Shown: piece after piece, positions 9,250-18,860 of the stretch
How positions within the stretch are numbered: position 1 is the stretch's first letter
Layout: each line of letters opens with the position of its first letter
From: Aurantibacter aestuarii
Lineage (GTDB): Bacteria > Bacteroidota > Bacteroidia > Flavobacteriales > Flavobacteriaceae
Reading direction: 5' to 3'
NCBI RefSeq assembly: GCF_003008425.1
Contig: NZ_PXOQ01000009.1
Span: forward strand, 317,501-381,500
Length of the DNA stretch: 64,000 nt
Position numbers and translations under genes: made by a program
The notes under the pieces: model-generated
Database searches by the model: none
The model's input: the letters and a program-made list of their open reading frames with translations, nothing else
What the model was told of the DNA's origin: nothing

Positions 9250-10370
9250 GACTTTAGTGCTTTTTGATACACTGCTTCATATTGAGGTACAATTTGTGAA
9301 ATACCAAAATTAGAGGCTTGCTTCTTAGCATTTGCCTTAAACAATCTTAACGTTTCTTCATTTTGTAAAATTGAAATAGCATTTTTACTCATATTCTCAA
9401 CACCTCCAACCGGACTTAAATATCCAGAAAATCCATTTAAATTAACTTCAGGAATTCCTCCAGCATCACTTGATATTACGGGCACACCAGAAGCCATAGC
9501 TTCTAAAGCGGATAAACCAAAACTTTCGGTTTCACTTGGTAGTAGAAATAAATCACTAAAACATAAAATACGGTCAATTTCATTACTATTTCCAACAAAA
9601 ACTACTTTATGAGATATATTTAGTTCGCGACACAATGCTTCAGCTTTTTTTCGCTCTGGACCTTCACCAACCATAATTAATTTAGAAGGTATTTCTTTTT
9701 GAATGTTGTAAAAGATTTTAATCACATCTGGGATACGCTTCACTTGGCGCAAATTACTAATATGAGTAATTATTTTTTCGTGATCTTGAGCCATTACACC
9801 TCTTTGGCAATCAGTAAAATTATGTTCGTATTTATTTAAATCGATAAAATTTGTTACCACATTAATTTCTTGCTTAATATCAAATAATCTTAAAGTATCG
9901 TCTTTTAAACTTTGAGAAACTGTTGTAACAGCGTTAGATTTATTTATGCTGAAGGTTACTGCCGGTTTATAAAATGGATGATTTCCAACCAGTGTAATAT
10001 CTGTACCATGTAGTGTTGTAACAATAGGGACAAAAATATCTTCTTCCAACAACATTTTTTGAGCCATATAAGCCGCATAAGCATGTGGAATTGCATAATG
10101 CACGTGTAAGACTTCAATTTTATGTAGTTTCACCATATCTACCAATTTGCTAGATAAGGCTAACTCGTATGGCTGATAATGAAATAAAGGATATTCTGGT
10201 ACATTTACCTCATGAAAATGCACGTTCTCATTTAATAAATCCAACCTAACAGGTTGGTTATACGTTATAAAATGTATTTGATGTCCACGTTTTGATAATT
10301 CTAATCCTAACTCGGTAGCTACAACGCCACTTCCTCCAAATGTTGGGTAACACACAATTGCAATTCTCAT
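9246..10370 (-). CDS. bshA: N-acetyl-alpha-D-glucosaminyl L-malate synthase (bacillithiol step 1)
   Basis: The product is 374 residues, the usual BshA length. The N-terminus MRIAIVCYPTFGGSGVVATELG is the BshA-type GT4 loop, followed by HVHYAIPHAYAAY, VTTLHGTDITLVG, and the C-terminal GT-B donor-site motif ESFGLSALEAMASGVPVISSDAGG. BshA joins UDP-GlcNAc to L-malate, the first step to the low-molecular-weight thiol bacillithiol, which Bacteroidota use in place of glutathione. bshB and bshC are not in this window. It lies just downstream of the glycoside-hydrolase gene on the same strand (57-nt gap). Confidence 0.9.
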   Translation of the reverse strand: MRIAIVCYPTFGGSGVVATELGLELSKRGHQIHFITYNQPVRLDLLNENVHFHEVNVPEYPLFHYQPYELALSSKLVDMVKLHKIEVLHVHYAIPHAYAAYMAQKMLLEEDIFVPIVTTLHGTDITLVGNHPFYKPAVTFSINKSNAVTTVSQSLKDDTLRLFDIKQEINVVTNFIDLNKYEHNFTDCQRGVMAQDHEKIITHISNLRQVKRIPDVIKIFYNIQKEIPSKLIMVGEGPERKKAEALCRELNISHKVVFVGNSNEIDRILCFSDLFLLPSETESFGLSALEAMASGVPVISSDAGGIPEVNLNGFSGYLSPVGGVENMSKNAISILQNEETLRLFKANAKKQASNFGISQIVPQYEAVYQKALKS

Positions 10371-10427
10371 TTTTTTGGTTTTGGTTAAAAGCTTAGTCGT
10401 ATAAAAAATTAAAACTAACCTAAAGTT

Positions 10428-13343
10428 TTATTGAATAGAATTATAAATAACCTGCTGTATTTTTGCACGAATATCTTCTCTTGATAATACATTAGTATCG
10501 GCATTTGGAAAAGTCCTATTCGCTAAGAAAATATAAACAATTTCTTTTTCTGGGTCTGCCCATGCAAATGTTCCTGTAAATCCAGAATGCCCAAAACTCT
10601 TTTTAGACACACAACCGCAGGTTGGTCCGGCTTTCCCAAGTTGTGGTTTATCAAAACCTATACCTCTTCGGTTATTAGCCGTGCAGTAATAACAGGTATT
10701 AAACTCGTCTACCGTTTCTGGTTTTATATAACGTTTACCACCATAAAACCCTTTTTGTAGATACATTTGCATAATTTTTGCCAAATCGTTTGCATTACTA
10801 AATATTCCTGCGTGTCCACCTATTCCACCTTGCATAGCAGCACCCATATCGTGGACATAACCTCTAATTTCCTGATGCCTGTAATAGCTGTCTATTTCAC
10901 TAGGCACAATATGTTCATAATCTATTTTTCCGATAGGATTGTAAGTGGTATTATTTAACCCCATGGACTTATAAAAATGATCCTGAACCAATTCATCTAA
11001 ACCTTTTTCATAATGGGTCTCAATAAATTTTTTAGTAATAAAATAAGGGAAATCACTATACTTATAGGTCAATCTCGGTAGCAAATCGGTATCCTTAATG
11101 ATTTTTAAAATAGTATCATTATAAGTCGATTTAATAAATAAATTTTCTGCTACCTGATAATTATAAGTTTCAGATTTTGTTGTACTGTGCCATTCTGAAG
11201 ATGGTTTTTTTGTTACCGGATCTAAAGTAGCTGCATAAAAAGGAATCCATGGTTTTAATCTGGCATAATGCGATAACATTTTTCTAAGAGAAATATTAGC
11301 TTTATTCGATTTTTCAAACTCTGGAATTAAATCTTTTAATTTACTATCTAAACTTATAATACCATCGTCTTTTAACTCCATGATTAATGGTAAAGAAGCT
11401 ACAATTTTAGTTAAAGAAGCCACATCATACACATCTCCATCGGTTACCGGTTGTTCTTTATTGTAGGTATGATAGCCGTAATTTTTATTATAAACTACTT
11501 GACCTTTTCGTGCTACCAAAACCTGAATACCAGGTGTCATTTGTTTTGAAATAGCATAATTTGCAATAGAGTCTATTTGTTTTAATGTTGCTGAAGACAT
11601 GCCTACACGTTCTGGAAATGTATAAGCTAGTCTACTTATTTTATTAAACGTTTTACCTGTGCCTACTTTTATACCATTACCTACTGAAACCGGCAAAGTT
11701 CCTTTAGCATCTATTGCACCAAATAATAGTTGTGCCGATTTCTCCTGAGCAACCGGACTGTTTTGATAACTCACCACAATACTTTCCATATTCGTTATAG
11801 TTTCTAAATCCAACAACGCATAAGGTTTGGTAAATACATTTAAAATTACACAATTGCTTCTAGCTATTTCATAAAGCCACACTAGTTCCTTGTTTGTGAA
11901 TTTATGAGGCTTCCATGGGCTTTCATTAGATTTATGAAAGCCTACAATAACTGTATTATATGCTTTAAGTTGTGTAATTAATCCATCCAGATTTTCATCC
12001 TGAACGTGTGTTACTTTTGCATACTTATTTAAAGTGTTTAGAAAGGGTAAATAATCATCATCTCCTAAATTTACATAAGCAAATTGTTTGTTTTCTAAGG
12101 TTTTAAATGGTAGTTGACTAACAGTATCCTTAACAACTGTTATAGCATTTTCCATTAACTCTTCATATAAAATATAATCCTTTGTTCTGTTTAAATCTTC
12201 TATAAGTTGTGATGTGCCTATTGGAATATAATTATTTAAACCAACTTTATATTTTGCCATCAACACTTTTTTTACAGAAAGTGCCAATCTATTTTCTGAA
12301 ATTAAGCCAGAATTATAGGCTTCCAGCATTTTTTCAATACCAATGCTTACATCTTCACTCATAAGCATCACGTCGTTTCCAGCTAAAAAAGCTGCTAAAT
12401 CTATTTCTCCAGGCGATTTAAAATTTGACGCTCCTTTCATTCCAAGCGCATCTGTAAAAATTAACCCTTTAAAACGAAGCTTTTGTTTTAAAATACCAGT
12501 TACGATGTTTTCAGAAATGGAAGATGGATATCCGTCTCTAGATTCTAATGCCGGAATATTTAAATGGGCTACCATAACACTGGATAACCCTTTTTGTATT
12601 AATTTTTTATATGGATATAACTCGACTGAATCTATACGTTTGGCATTAAAATCTATAGTTGGTAGCGTCTTATGAGAATCTGTAGAGGTATCTCCATGAC
12701 CTGGGAAATGTTTTGCGTTAGCTAGAACTCCAACACTTTGCATCCCATTCATAAACGCTAATGCTTTATTGGTTACGTTATCTCGATCTTCTCCAAAAGA
12801 ACGGTTACCTATAATAGGATTTTCCGGATTGGTATTTATGTCTACAACCGGCGCAAAATTAAAATGAACACCTAAGCGCTTACAATGTTCTCCTAACTGT
12901 CTACCGGTACGCTCAATTAATTTTAAATCTTTAATAGCTCCAAGTGCCATGTTCCACGGAAATGAAAATGTAGAGTCTAAACGCATGCTTAAGCCCCACT
13001 CTGCATCCATACCAATTAACATTGGGATTTTAGAAAGTGACTGTAACTCGTTATTTAATTTTGCTTGTAATACGGGTCCACCTTTTGAATAAATGATACC
13101 TCCAATTTTGTTGTCTCTTATGTCTGCTATAACTTTATTTTTTGTAGCATCATCCTGATTACTAAACACCTGAACCATGTACAACTGCCCTATGCGTTCT
13201 CTTAAATCTAAAGAATTGTACACACTATCTACCCATTTTTTCTGTGCCTTTTCATTAGTGGCAAGTAAAGGATTTGGAGTGTTTTGAGAAAAAGAGTTAT
13301 ATATAGAAGCTACTATAAAAAGTAGTGAAACATAATATCGCAT
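10428..13343 (-). CDS. Glycoside hydrolase family 3 / serine hydrolase (beta-lactamase fold) fusion
   Basis: The product has 971 residues in two catalytic modules after a signal peptide (ending NSFSQ). The NagZ-like GH3 barrel (about 50-380) has the loop KHFPGHGDTSTDSH carrying the acid/base His and FTDALGMKG with the nucleophile Asp. A linker follows, then a class-C beta-lactamase-like domain (about 590-970) with SLTK (SxxK), YSD and GHSGFTG (HxG) active-site triplets. Both active sites look intact. NagZ-type enzymes remove N-acetylglucosamine from muropeptides, so a periplasmic role in peptidoglycan turnover is likely; the serine hydrolase could be a peptidase or esterase. This fusion is recurrent in Bacteroidetes. 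Confidence 0.88.
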   Translation of the reverse strand: MRYYVSLLFIVASIYNSFSQNTPNPLLATNEKAQKKWVDSVYNSLDLRERIGQLYMVQVFSNQDDATKNKVIADIRDNKIGGIIYSKGGPVLQAKLNNELQSLSKIPMLIGMDAEWGLSMRLDSTFSFPWNMALGAIKDLKLIERTGRQLGEHCKRLGVHFNFAPVVDINTNPENPIIGNRSFGEDRDNVTNKALAFMNGMQSVGVLANAKHFPGHGDTSTDSHKTLPTIDFNAKRIDSVELYPYKKLIQKGLSSVMVAHLNIPALESRDGYPSSISENIVTGILKQKLRFKGLIFTDALGMKGASNFKSPGEIDLAAFLAGNDVMLMSEDVSIGIEKMLEAYNSGLISENRLALSVKKVLMAKYKVGLNNYIPIGTSQLIEDLNRTKDYILYEELMENAITVVKDTVSQLPFKTLENKQFAYVNLGDDDYLPFLNTLNKYAKVTHVQDENLDGLITQLKAYNTVIVGFHKSNESPWKPHKFTNKELVWLYEIARSNCVILNVFTKPYALLDLETITNMESIVVSYQNSPVAQEKSAQLLFGAIDAKGTLPVSVGNGIKVGTGKTFNKISRLAYTFPERVGMSSATLKQIDSIANYAISKQMTPGIQVLVARKGQVVYNKNYGYHTYNKEQPVTDGDVYDVASLTKIVASLPLIMELKDDGIISLDSKLKDLIPEFEKSNKANISLRKMLSHYARLKPWIPFYAATLDPVTKKPSSEWHSTTKSETYNYQVAENLFIKSTYNDTILKIIKDTDLLPRLTYKYSDFPYFITKKFIETHYEKGLDELVQDHFYKSMGLNNTTYNPIGKIDYEHIVPSEIDSYYRHQEIRGYVHDMGAAMQGGIGGHAGIFSNANDLAKIMQMYLQKGFYGGKRYIKPETVDEFNTCYYCTANNRRGIGFDKPQLGKAGPTCGCVSKKSFGHSGFTGTFAWADPEKEIVYIFLANRTFPNADTNVLSREDIRAKIQQVIYNSIQ

Positions 13344-13501
13344 AAAATAAAGTTTGATTCTTTTTATTAAGAACTAAATCTATGCCAAATTAGTGTATTG
13401 GTGGTATTAAATAAAATGTTTTACGGGTATTTTATAAAGATAGTTGTTAACGATTTTAAGCAAATACATCAACTGAATTACTTACCCGATAAAAACAGGT
13501 T

Positions 13502-14725
13502 CTAATCTATCATATCTATATGTTTATCTTGGTAGCCTAATAAATATAAAACGCCATCTAAGCCAATGCTTGAAATAGCACTTTGCGCTTCATCCTTTAC
13601 TTTAGGTTTCGCATGAAATGCAATGCCTAAACCAGCAAGATTAAGCATAGGCAAATCGTTTGCTCCATCTCCAATTGCAATAGTTTGGTTGATATGAATT
13701 TGCTCTTTATTGGCAATTTCTTGTAAATATTCGGCTTTCTTATTGCCATCTACAATGTCTCCTAAATAATGCCCGGTAAGTTCTCCGTTAATGATTTCCA
13801 ACTGGTTTGCATACACATAATCTATATCTAACTCTTTTTGAAGATAATGACCAAAATAGGTAAATCCGCCAGAAAGAATAGCCGTTTTATAACCGTATTT
13901 TTTTAATGTACCTATAAGTCTTCGAGCACCTTCTGTTATTGGAAGTCGCACTGCAACTTCTTGAAGTACTTCTTCTTTAAGACCTTTTAAAAGTTTCATG
14001 CGTTTTATAAAACTTTCATTAAAATCTATTTCGCCTTGCATGGCAGATTCTGTAATGGCTTTTACTTCTGCTCCAACTCCTGCCAATTCCGCCAATTCAT
14101 CTATCACTTCGGTTTGGATTAAAGTAGAGTCCATATCGAAACAAACCAAGCGTTTATTACGACGGTACATATTGTCCTCCTGAAAAGCAATATCTATATC
14201 CAAATCTTTAGAAACCTGCATGATTTTAGATGTAAAATCTGATTTATCTTTTATTTCTCCACGAATAGATAATTGAATGGATGCTCTTTGATAATTGGTT
14301 GTTTTAACTAATGAAGTTCTTCCTGTAAGACGCTTAATAGCATCTATATTTAGGTTTTTATCTGAAATAATTTGAGTTACTCTAGACAATTGTTCTGCGG
14401 ATAATTTTTTACCCAGTAAGGTTACAATATACCTGTTTTTACCTTGAAGATTTACCCAATCCTCATAATCATTTGATGAGATAGGTGTAAATTTTGCCTT
14501 AATACCTAATTCGTAAGATTTGAATAATAAATCTTTTAATACGTTAGACGAATTAACACCAGACTGAATCTCGAATAAAATACCTAAAGACAAGGTATTA
14601 TGTATGTTGGCTTGGCCAATATCTAACACCTTAGCATCGTAATGCGCTAAAACACCCGTAAGAGTTGAAGTTAAACCAGGCTTATCTTGTCCTGAAATGT
14701 TTAATAAGAAAATATCGTTAGCCAT
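13502..14725 (-). CDS. serB: Phosphoserine phosphatase with N-terminal ACT domains
   Basis: The product has 407 residues. Two ACT-like regulatory domains (about 1-85 and 95-175; the first opens FLLNISGQDKPGLTSTLTG) precede a HAD phosphatase. HAD motif I is FDMDSTLIQTEVID, motif II is ILSGGFTYF, and motif IV is IGDGANDLPML. It catalyses the last step of serine biosynthesis, hydrolysing O-phosphoserine, with the ACT domains suggesting amino-acid feedback. The gene stands alone, with 158 nt to its downstream neighbour. Confidence 0.93.
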   Translation of the reverse strand: MANDIFLLNISGQDKPGLTSTLTGVLAHYDAKVLDIGQANIHNTLSLGILFEIQSGVNSSNVLKDLLFKSYELGIKAKFTPISSNDYEDWVNLQGKNRYIVTLLGKKLSAEQLSRVTQIISDKNLNIDAIKRLTGRTSLVKTTNYQRASIQLSIRGEIKDKSDFTSKIMQVSKDLDIDIAFQEDNMYRRNKRLVCFDMDSTLIQTEVIDELAELAGVGAEVKAITESAMQGEIDFNESFIKRMKLLKGLKEEVLQEVAVRLPITEGARRLIGTLKKYGYKTAILSGGFTYFGHYLQKELDIDYVYANQLEIINGELTGHYLGDIVDGNKKAEYLQEIANKEQIHINQTIAIGDGANDLPMLNLAGLGIAFHAKPKVKDEAQSAISSIGLDGVLYLLGYQDKHIDMID

Positions 14726-14804
14726 TTTTACAAAAATTTGGGAGTGTAAAAATGATTAATCTATTTTTAAAATGAAAGGGATTTTAGTAGAAATGATTCG
14801 TTTT

Positions 14805-15287
14805 TCAGAAAAAACGATTATGCCATGATTCTGAAGCAGGAACTTCCCAAGATTCGTTAAATTCGGCCAGATTATTTACCAAATTGTTAAAAACAATGGT
14901 TTTTTCTGTCACAGCTCTGTCTTTTGCCATTTTCTTAAAATCGACTAAACTTTTATGAGCTATAAATTCTCCTTGTTTATAAGACACATTCATTTTATCC
15001 ATTAGGTCGACATTATAATCTTTTTCTAGTTGTTGAATAAAATGAACAGAAGCATCTATAGAACAACCAGTTGCAGACTGTCCTGCTTGATTTACAGCTA
15101 AAACAATAAAGCGCTTATATTTAATAGTAAAACCTGCTTCTAAGCCCGTACCGTGAGCAGCCCAATTTTCTACAAATACAGCTAATTTTTCTGAAATTTC
15201 TTTTATTTCTTCTTCTGAAAACGAACGATTGGCTTGGTAAATCCAAACTTTAGATTCTTCGGGTAATGTATTAAAGTCTACTAACAT
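14805..15287 (-). CDS. Conserved flavobacterial protein (often labelled ABC transporter ATPase)
   Basis: The product is 160 residues, cytoplasmic and without a signal. Homologues in Bacteroidota carry the name ABC transporter ATPase in databases, but I see no Walker A, Walker B or ABC signature, so that name is not supported. Recognisable blocks are VWIYQANRSFSEEEI, WAAHGTGLEAGF, AGQSATGCSIDASVHF and SWHNRFF. The conserved GCSIDASV Cys/Asp region could be functional. It lies 6 nt downstream of the 68-residue membrane protein gene, probably in one transcript with the Fe-S genes upstream. The function is unknown. Confidence 0.75.
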   Translation of the reverse strand: MLVDFNTLPEESKVWIYQANRSFSEEEIKEISEKLAVFVENWAAHGTGLEAGFTIKYKRFIVLAVNQAGQSATGCSIDASVHFIQQLEKDYNVDLMDKMNVSYKQGEFIAHKSLVDFKKMAKDRAVTEKTIVFNNLVNNLAEFNESWEVPASESWHNRFF

Positions 15288-15293
15288 ATAGGT

Positions 15294-15500
15294 TTACTTA
15301 TTATTGGTATTTTCTTTTTTATGTTTTCTATATGCCATATACCCGTTAAAAGCTCCAAATAACACAAAATGTAAAGCAAATTTTAGTAATGAAAATGGTT
15401 GGTCTCTAAAATAGTCGAAACCTGCCATAATAAGTGCAAATACAATACCTGATAATAATCCGGCATTTACAAAAGCTCTATTTCTAGTATAAAAATTCAT
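15294..15500 (-). CDS. Small two-helix membrane protein
   Basis: The product has 68 residues with two predicted transmembrane segments (about 12-29 and 40-57) and a Lys/Asn-rich tail (YRKHKKENTNNK). No family is recognised with confidence. Its position between the Fe-S protein gene (22 nt away) and the 160-residue gene (6 nt) points to one operon. Confidence 0.65.
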   Translation of the reverse strand: MNFYTRNRAFVNAGLLSGIVFALIMAGFDYFRDQPFSLLKFALHFVLFGAFNGYMAYRKHKKENTNNK

Positions 15501-15522
15501 ATTTAACTAATAGTGTTTAAAT

Positions 15523-16308
15523 TTATAACCCTTCTGCAATAATTTCAGCAACATCTTTAACTACAATGCTACCTTCTTTTTCTTTATATTTTACACCATC
15601 TGTCATCATGGTATTGCAATACGGGCAACCTGTCGCAATAATATCCGGGTTGGTTTTTAGAGCATCTTCAGTTCTTAGAACATTAATATCCATTGTTCCT
15701 GGTTCTGGTTCTTTAAACATTTGTCCGCCGCCAGCACCACAACATAAAGCCGTACTTTTATGACGTTTCATTTCTGTAAGTGTAGCGCTGGTTTTACCCA
15801 AAACATCTCTTGGTGCGTCGTACTCTTTATTAGCTCTACCTAAATAACAAGGGTCATGAAACGTAATGCGCTTACCTTTAAATTTATCTTCTTTAAGCGT
15901 TAAACGGCCGGTTTCAAATAACTCTTTAATGTATTGTGTATGGTGAATTACATCATACGTACCACCAAGTCCTGGATATTCGTTTTTTATACAGTTGAAC
16001 GAGTGCGGATCGCAGGTTACGATACGTTTAATACCATAACCGTTTAAAATTTCTATATTCATTACGGCTTGCATTTGAAACAGAAACTCGTTTCCTACAC
16101 GTTTTGCAATGTCTCCTGTAGCACTTTCTTCGGTTCCTAAAACGGCAAAATCTACTTTAGCTTCATGTAATAATTTTACAAAGGCTTTGGTGATTTTTTT
16201 TGCTCTATCGTCGTAACTTCCAGCAGAACCTACCCAAAATAATATTTCTGGTTGTTTGCCTTCTGCCATAAATTCTGCCATAGTTGGCACTTTTAATTGC
16301 TCGCTCAT
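15523..16308 (-). CDS. (Fe-S)-binding protein with CCG domains (HdrB/GlpC-like)
   Basis: The product has 261 residues. It carries two cysteine-rich CCG modules: TCDPHSFNCIKNEYPG with HDPCYLGRANKEYDAPR, and ALCCGAGGGQMF with ATGCPYCNTMM. These bind an unusual 4Fe-4S cluster, as in heterodisulfide reductase subunit B. There is no membrane segment. The next gene upstream on the same strand encodes a membrane protein with two 4Fe-4S motifs, so the two probably form a quinone-linked electron-transfer complex. The redox partner is unknown. Confidence 0.85.
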   Translation of the reverse strand: MSEQLKVPTMAEFMAEGKQPEILFWVGSAGSYDDRAKKITKAFVKLLHEAKVDFAVLGTEESATGDIAKRVGNEFLFQMQAVMNIEILNGYGIKRIVTCDPHSFNCIKNEYPGLGGTYDVIHHTQYIKELFETGRLTLKEDKFKGKRITFHDPCYLGRANKEYDAPRDVLGKTSATLTEMKRHKSTALCCGAGGGQMFKEPEPGTMDINVLRTEDALKTNPDIIATGCPYCNTMMTDGVKYKEKEGSIVVKDVAEIIAEGL

Positions 16309-16385
16309 GATTGTAAGTTTTAAAAGTTTAAGAGTTAAACTTGATTAAAATTTAGCTCTTTATTTTAAGCTTTTCTATTTGTTAA

Positions 16386-16511
16386 CCTACTTAGTATTAA
16401 TTTAAGTAGGGTTTGCGTTAAGGATTGAGGCTTTGTTGAAGCTCTTTTAATAGCCGTTTTTTCTATTAAAAAGCGACTGCCGAAAGCCTGACCCGCCAGG
16501 GTAACGCCAAA
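16386..16511. repeat. Nested palindromic element between the two Fe-S genes
   Basis: This spacer holds stacked inverted repeats. CCTACTTA / TAAGTAGG is at 16386-16393 and 16403-16410. A longer structure is bounded by GTTTGCGTTA (16411-16420) and TAACGCCAAA (16502-16511), which are near inverted copies. Inside it, AGGCTTT pairs with AAAGCCT, and CTTTTAATAG with CTATTAAAAG. It is more GC-rich than the surroundings. It resembles the short dispersed palindromic elements of Flavobacteriaceae; copy number elsewhere cannot be seen here. Confidence 0.6.
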
Positions 16512-16517
16512 ATTAAT

Positions 16518-17834
16518 TTAATTTTCCTGTGCCCAATTTAAACGGTCTTGTTGGTTATAAGGCCAAGGTGCACCGTTGTTTTCTATATTAGACATCATGT
16601 AATTTAGCTCTGTTGGCGCTGCGCTTTCTTCCATAACTAGGTAACGACGCATTTCCATAATAATATTTAATGGGTCGATACTTACAGGACAAGCCTCTAC
16701 ACAGGCATTACAGCTGGTACATGCCCAAAGCTCTTCTTTTGTAATATAGTCGTTTAATAATTGTTTCCCGTCTGGTACAAAAGTTCCTTTGTTTGCATCT
16801 ATATTATTACCAACCTCTGTTAATCGGTCACGCGTGTCCATCATGATTTTACGAGGCGATAATTTTTTACCGGTCTGATTTGCAGGACACTCGCTAGTAC
16901 AACGCCCACATTCCGTACACGTATAAGCATTTAATAGGTTTAACCACGATAAATCCTGTACATCACTTGCTCCAAATTTTTCTGGTACTGCGTTAGCATC
17001 TGCTTCTGCTGGAGCAGCAAAAGGATCGGCAGTTGGATCCATCATTAACTTAACTTCTTTAGTTACCGCTTCGTTATTGGTAAATTGACCTTGCGGCGTT
17101 AATTTGCCATAATAAACGTTCGGGAATGCTAATAAAATATGTAAATGTTTTGAAAAGTATAAATAGTTTAAGAATACTAAAATTCCTAAAATATGAAGCC
17201 ACCAAGCGGTACGTTCTACCACGTGTAATGTCGCTTCCGAAAGTCCAGAAAATAGTGGTGCTATAAATTGACTAATGACATTTCCAGAATCTAAAGCCTG
17301 AAAACTTGAGTCTGTTGCATTCATTATTAAAAATAAGCACATTAAAACAACTTCGAAATATAAAATAATATTTCCGTCGCTTTTTGGCCAACCTTTCATT
17401 TCGGCACTAAGAAAACGTTTGAGTTTTATGATATTACGACGAATCCAAAATGCAATTACAGACACTAAAACTCCCACAGCCAAAATCTCGAAACTTGCAA
17501 TTAAAAACCCATATACAGATACCGGTAAAATGCTAAGTCCTATTCTATGAGTTCCAAAAAGTCCGTCTATTATAATTTCTAAAACTTCTATGTTAATTAT
17601 AATAAAACCTACGTAAACCACAATATGTAAAAATCCTGCAATAGGACGTTTAACCATTTTACTTTGTCCTAAAGCAATATTTATGGTATTTTTCCATCGT
17701 TCGGACTTGTTGTCTTTAATTTCCTGATCGCGACCAAGTTTAATGTTACGTATTAGTGATTTTACGTTTTTAGCGAAGTATCCACCGCCAATAATTAATG
17801 CTATTGCAAAAAGTATGTTTGGTATAAAATCCAT
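16518..17834 (-). CDS. Membrane (Fe-S) protein with two 4Fe-4S motifs (HdrE/HdrC-like)
   Basis: The product has 438 residues. Several N-terminal hydrophobic helices occur within about 1-240 (for example PNILFAIALIIGGGYFA and FLHIVVYVGFIIINIEVLEI) and resemble a haem-b or quinone-binding membrane module. The C-terminal cytoplasmic domain has CTECGRCTSECPANQ and CTSCNACVEACPVSID, two classic 4Fe-4S motifs. With the CCG protein downstream it forms an HdrDE/GlpC-like pair. The region between has an Ala/Asp-rich linker. It follows the MlaD-type gene by 11 nt, so the same transcript is likely. Confidence 0.85.
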   Translation of the reverse strand: MDFIPNILFAIALIIGGGYFAKNVKSLIRNIKLGRDQEIKDNKSERWKNTINIALGQSKMVKRPIAGFLHIVVYVGFIIINIEVLEIIIDGLFGTHRIGLSILPVSVYGFLIASFEILAVGVLVSVIAFWIRRNIIKLKRFLSAEMKGWPKSDGNIILYFEVVLMCLFLIMNATDSSFQALDSGNVISQFIAPLFSGLSEATLHVVERTAWWLHILGILVFLNYLYFSKHLHILLAFPNVYYGKLTPQGQFTNNEAVTKEVKLMMDPTADPFAAPAEADANAVPEKFGASDVQDLSWLNLLNAYTCTECGRCTSECPANQTGKKLSPRKIMMDTRDRLTEVGNNIDANKGTFVPDGKQLLNDYITKEELWACTSCNACVEACPVSIDPLNIIMEMRRYLVMEESAAPTELNYMMSNIENNGAPWPYNQQDRLNWAQEN

Positions 17835-17845
17835 AGTTTGGTTGT

Positions 17846-18799
17846 TTAGTTTTTATCTTTAATTTCGTTACCGTCTGCATCATAACGTTTGGCTTTTTTA
17901 CCAAATACAGAAAAATGTACGTAACGTTTTGGATTAAGTTTAAAGTCCTGAAGTAATTGTTCTAATTGTTTTGAAGCACCTTCTAAGTTATTATACAATT
18001 TGTCATCGTTTAACAACTTTCCTATTGAACCTTTTCCATTCTCTACACCTGCCATAATAGTATTTAAACTAGTTAACGCACTGTCCAATTTAGCAACAGT
18101 TTCATCAAGATTAGTTTTTTCTAAATCTTCACTAATTGTTGCCAGATTTTTACTGGTTGTTTCAAAATTAGTTAATAGAGCAGCTATTTTTTTATCATTA
18201 TTTGCCACTAACCCGTTGATGTTATAAGATAATTCTTTAAAAGCAATAAGGGTTTTGTTAAGCTCGAAGATACCATTTTTTAAACCTTTATGAGACTCGT
18301 CGTAAACGATTCTATTTAGACCTAATAATAATGAATCGGCTGTTTTTATGGTACTGTCTAAGTCTGAACTTAAACCTGAAAAATTGCTGGAAAGCGATTC
18401 TACCAAACTTTTTTCGACATCAGATTTTATAAAATCTCCAGGTTCTGCCAAAGGTCCACCTTCTGCAGGAATTATGGCTAAAGCGTTTCCGCCCATTAAT
18501 CCTTCTTGGTATAAACGCACAGTAGAGTTTTTAGAGAATTTTAATTGTGGATCTACAGTAAATGCCACACGCGTTTCTCCTGTTGAGAAATCGTATTTAA
18601 TTTCTGTTATTTTACCAATATTATTACCTTTAATAGTTACTGGAGAAGAAGGTTTAAGACCGTTAAAGTCAAAACTAGTGTAGTACGTATTATCAATTTC
18701 TAATAGGTTTTTTCCTTTTAGATAGTTATATCCAAAAATGAAAAATAAAATTCCTAAAATAACTAGTATGGCGGTTTTGACTTCTAATGAAAGCTTCAA
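17846..18799 (-). CDS. MlaD family (MCE) lipid transport protein
   Basis: The product has 317 residues. One N-terminal transmembrane helix (about 8-26) is followed by a single MCE domain (about 38-115) with FNGLKPSSPVTIKGNNIGKI and GLMGGNALAIIP. A long helical C-terminal region with spaced polar heptads (about 130-290) probably forms a coiled coil or tube, as in MCE hexamers. The family carries phospholipids between inner and outer membranes. No MlaE or MlaF gene lies nearby. It is downstream of the amidase gene on the same strand (61-nt gap). Confidence 0.88.
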   Translation of the reverse strand: MKLSLEVKTAILVILGILFFIFGYNYLKGKNLLEIDNTYYTSFDFNGLKPSSPVTIKGNNIGKITEIKYDFSTGETRVAFTVDPQLKFSKNSTVRLYQEGLMGGNALAIIPAEGGPLAEPGDFIKSDVEKSLVESLSSNFSGLSSDLDSTIKTADSLLLGLNRIVYDESHKGLKNGIFELNKTLIAFKELSYNINGLVANNDKKIAALLTNFETTSKNLATISEDLEKTNLDETVAKLDSALTSLNTIMAGVENGKGSIGKLLNDDKLYNNLEGASKQLEQLLQDFKLNPKRYVHFSVFGKKAKRYDADGNEIKDKN

Positions 18800-18860
18800 A
18801 ATATATAGTGTTTACGATTGCTAACAAAATTAGAAATAAAAAATAAACATTACTTAAATA

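Noticed and set aside
14805-15287. ABC transporter ATPase label
   Set aside because: No Walker A, Walker B or signature motif in 160 residues.
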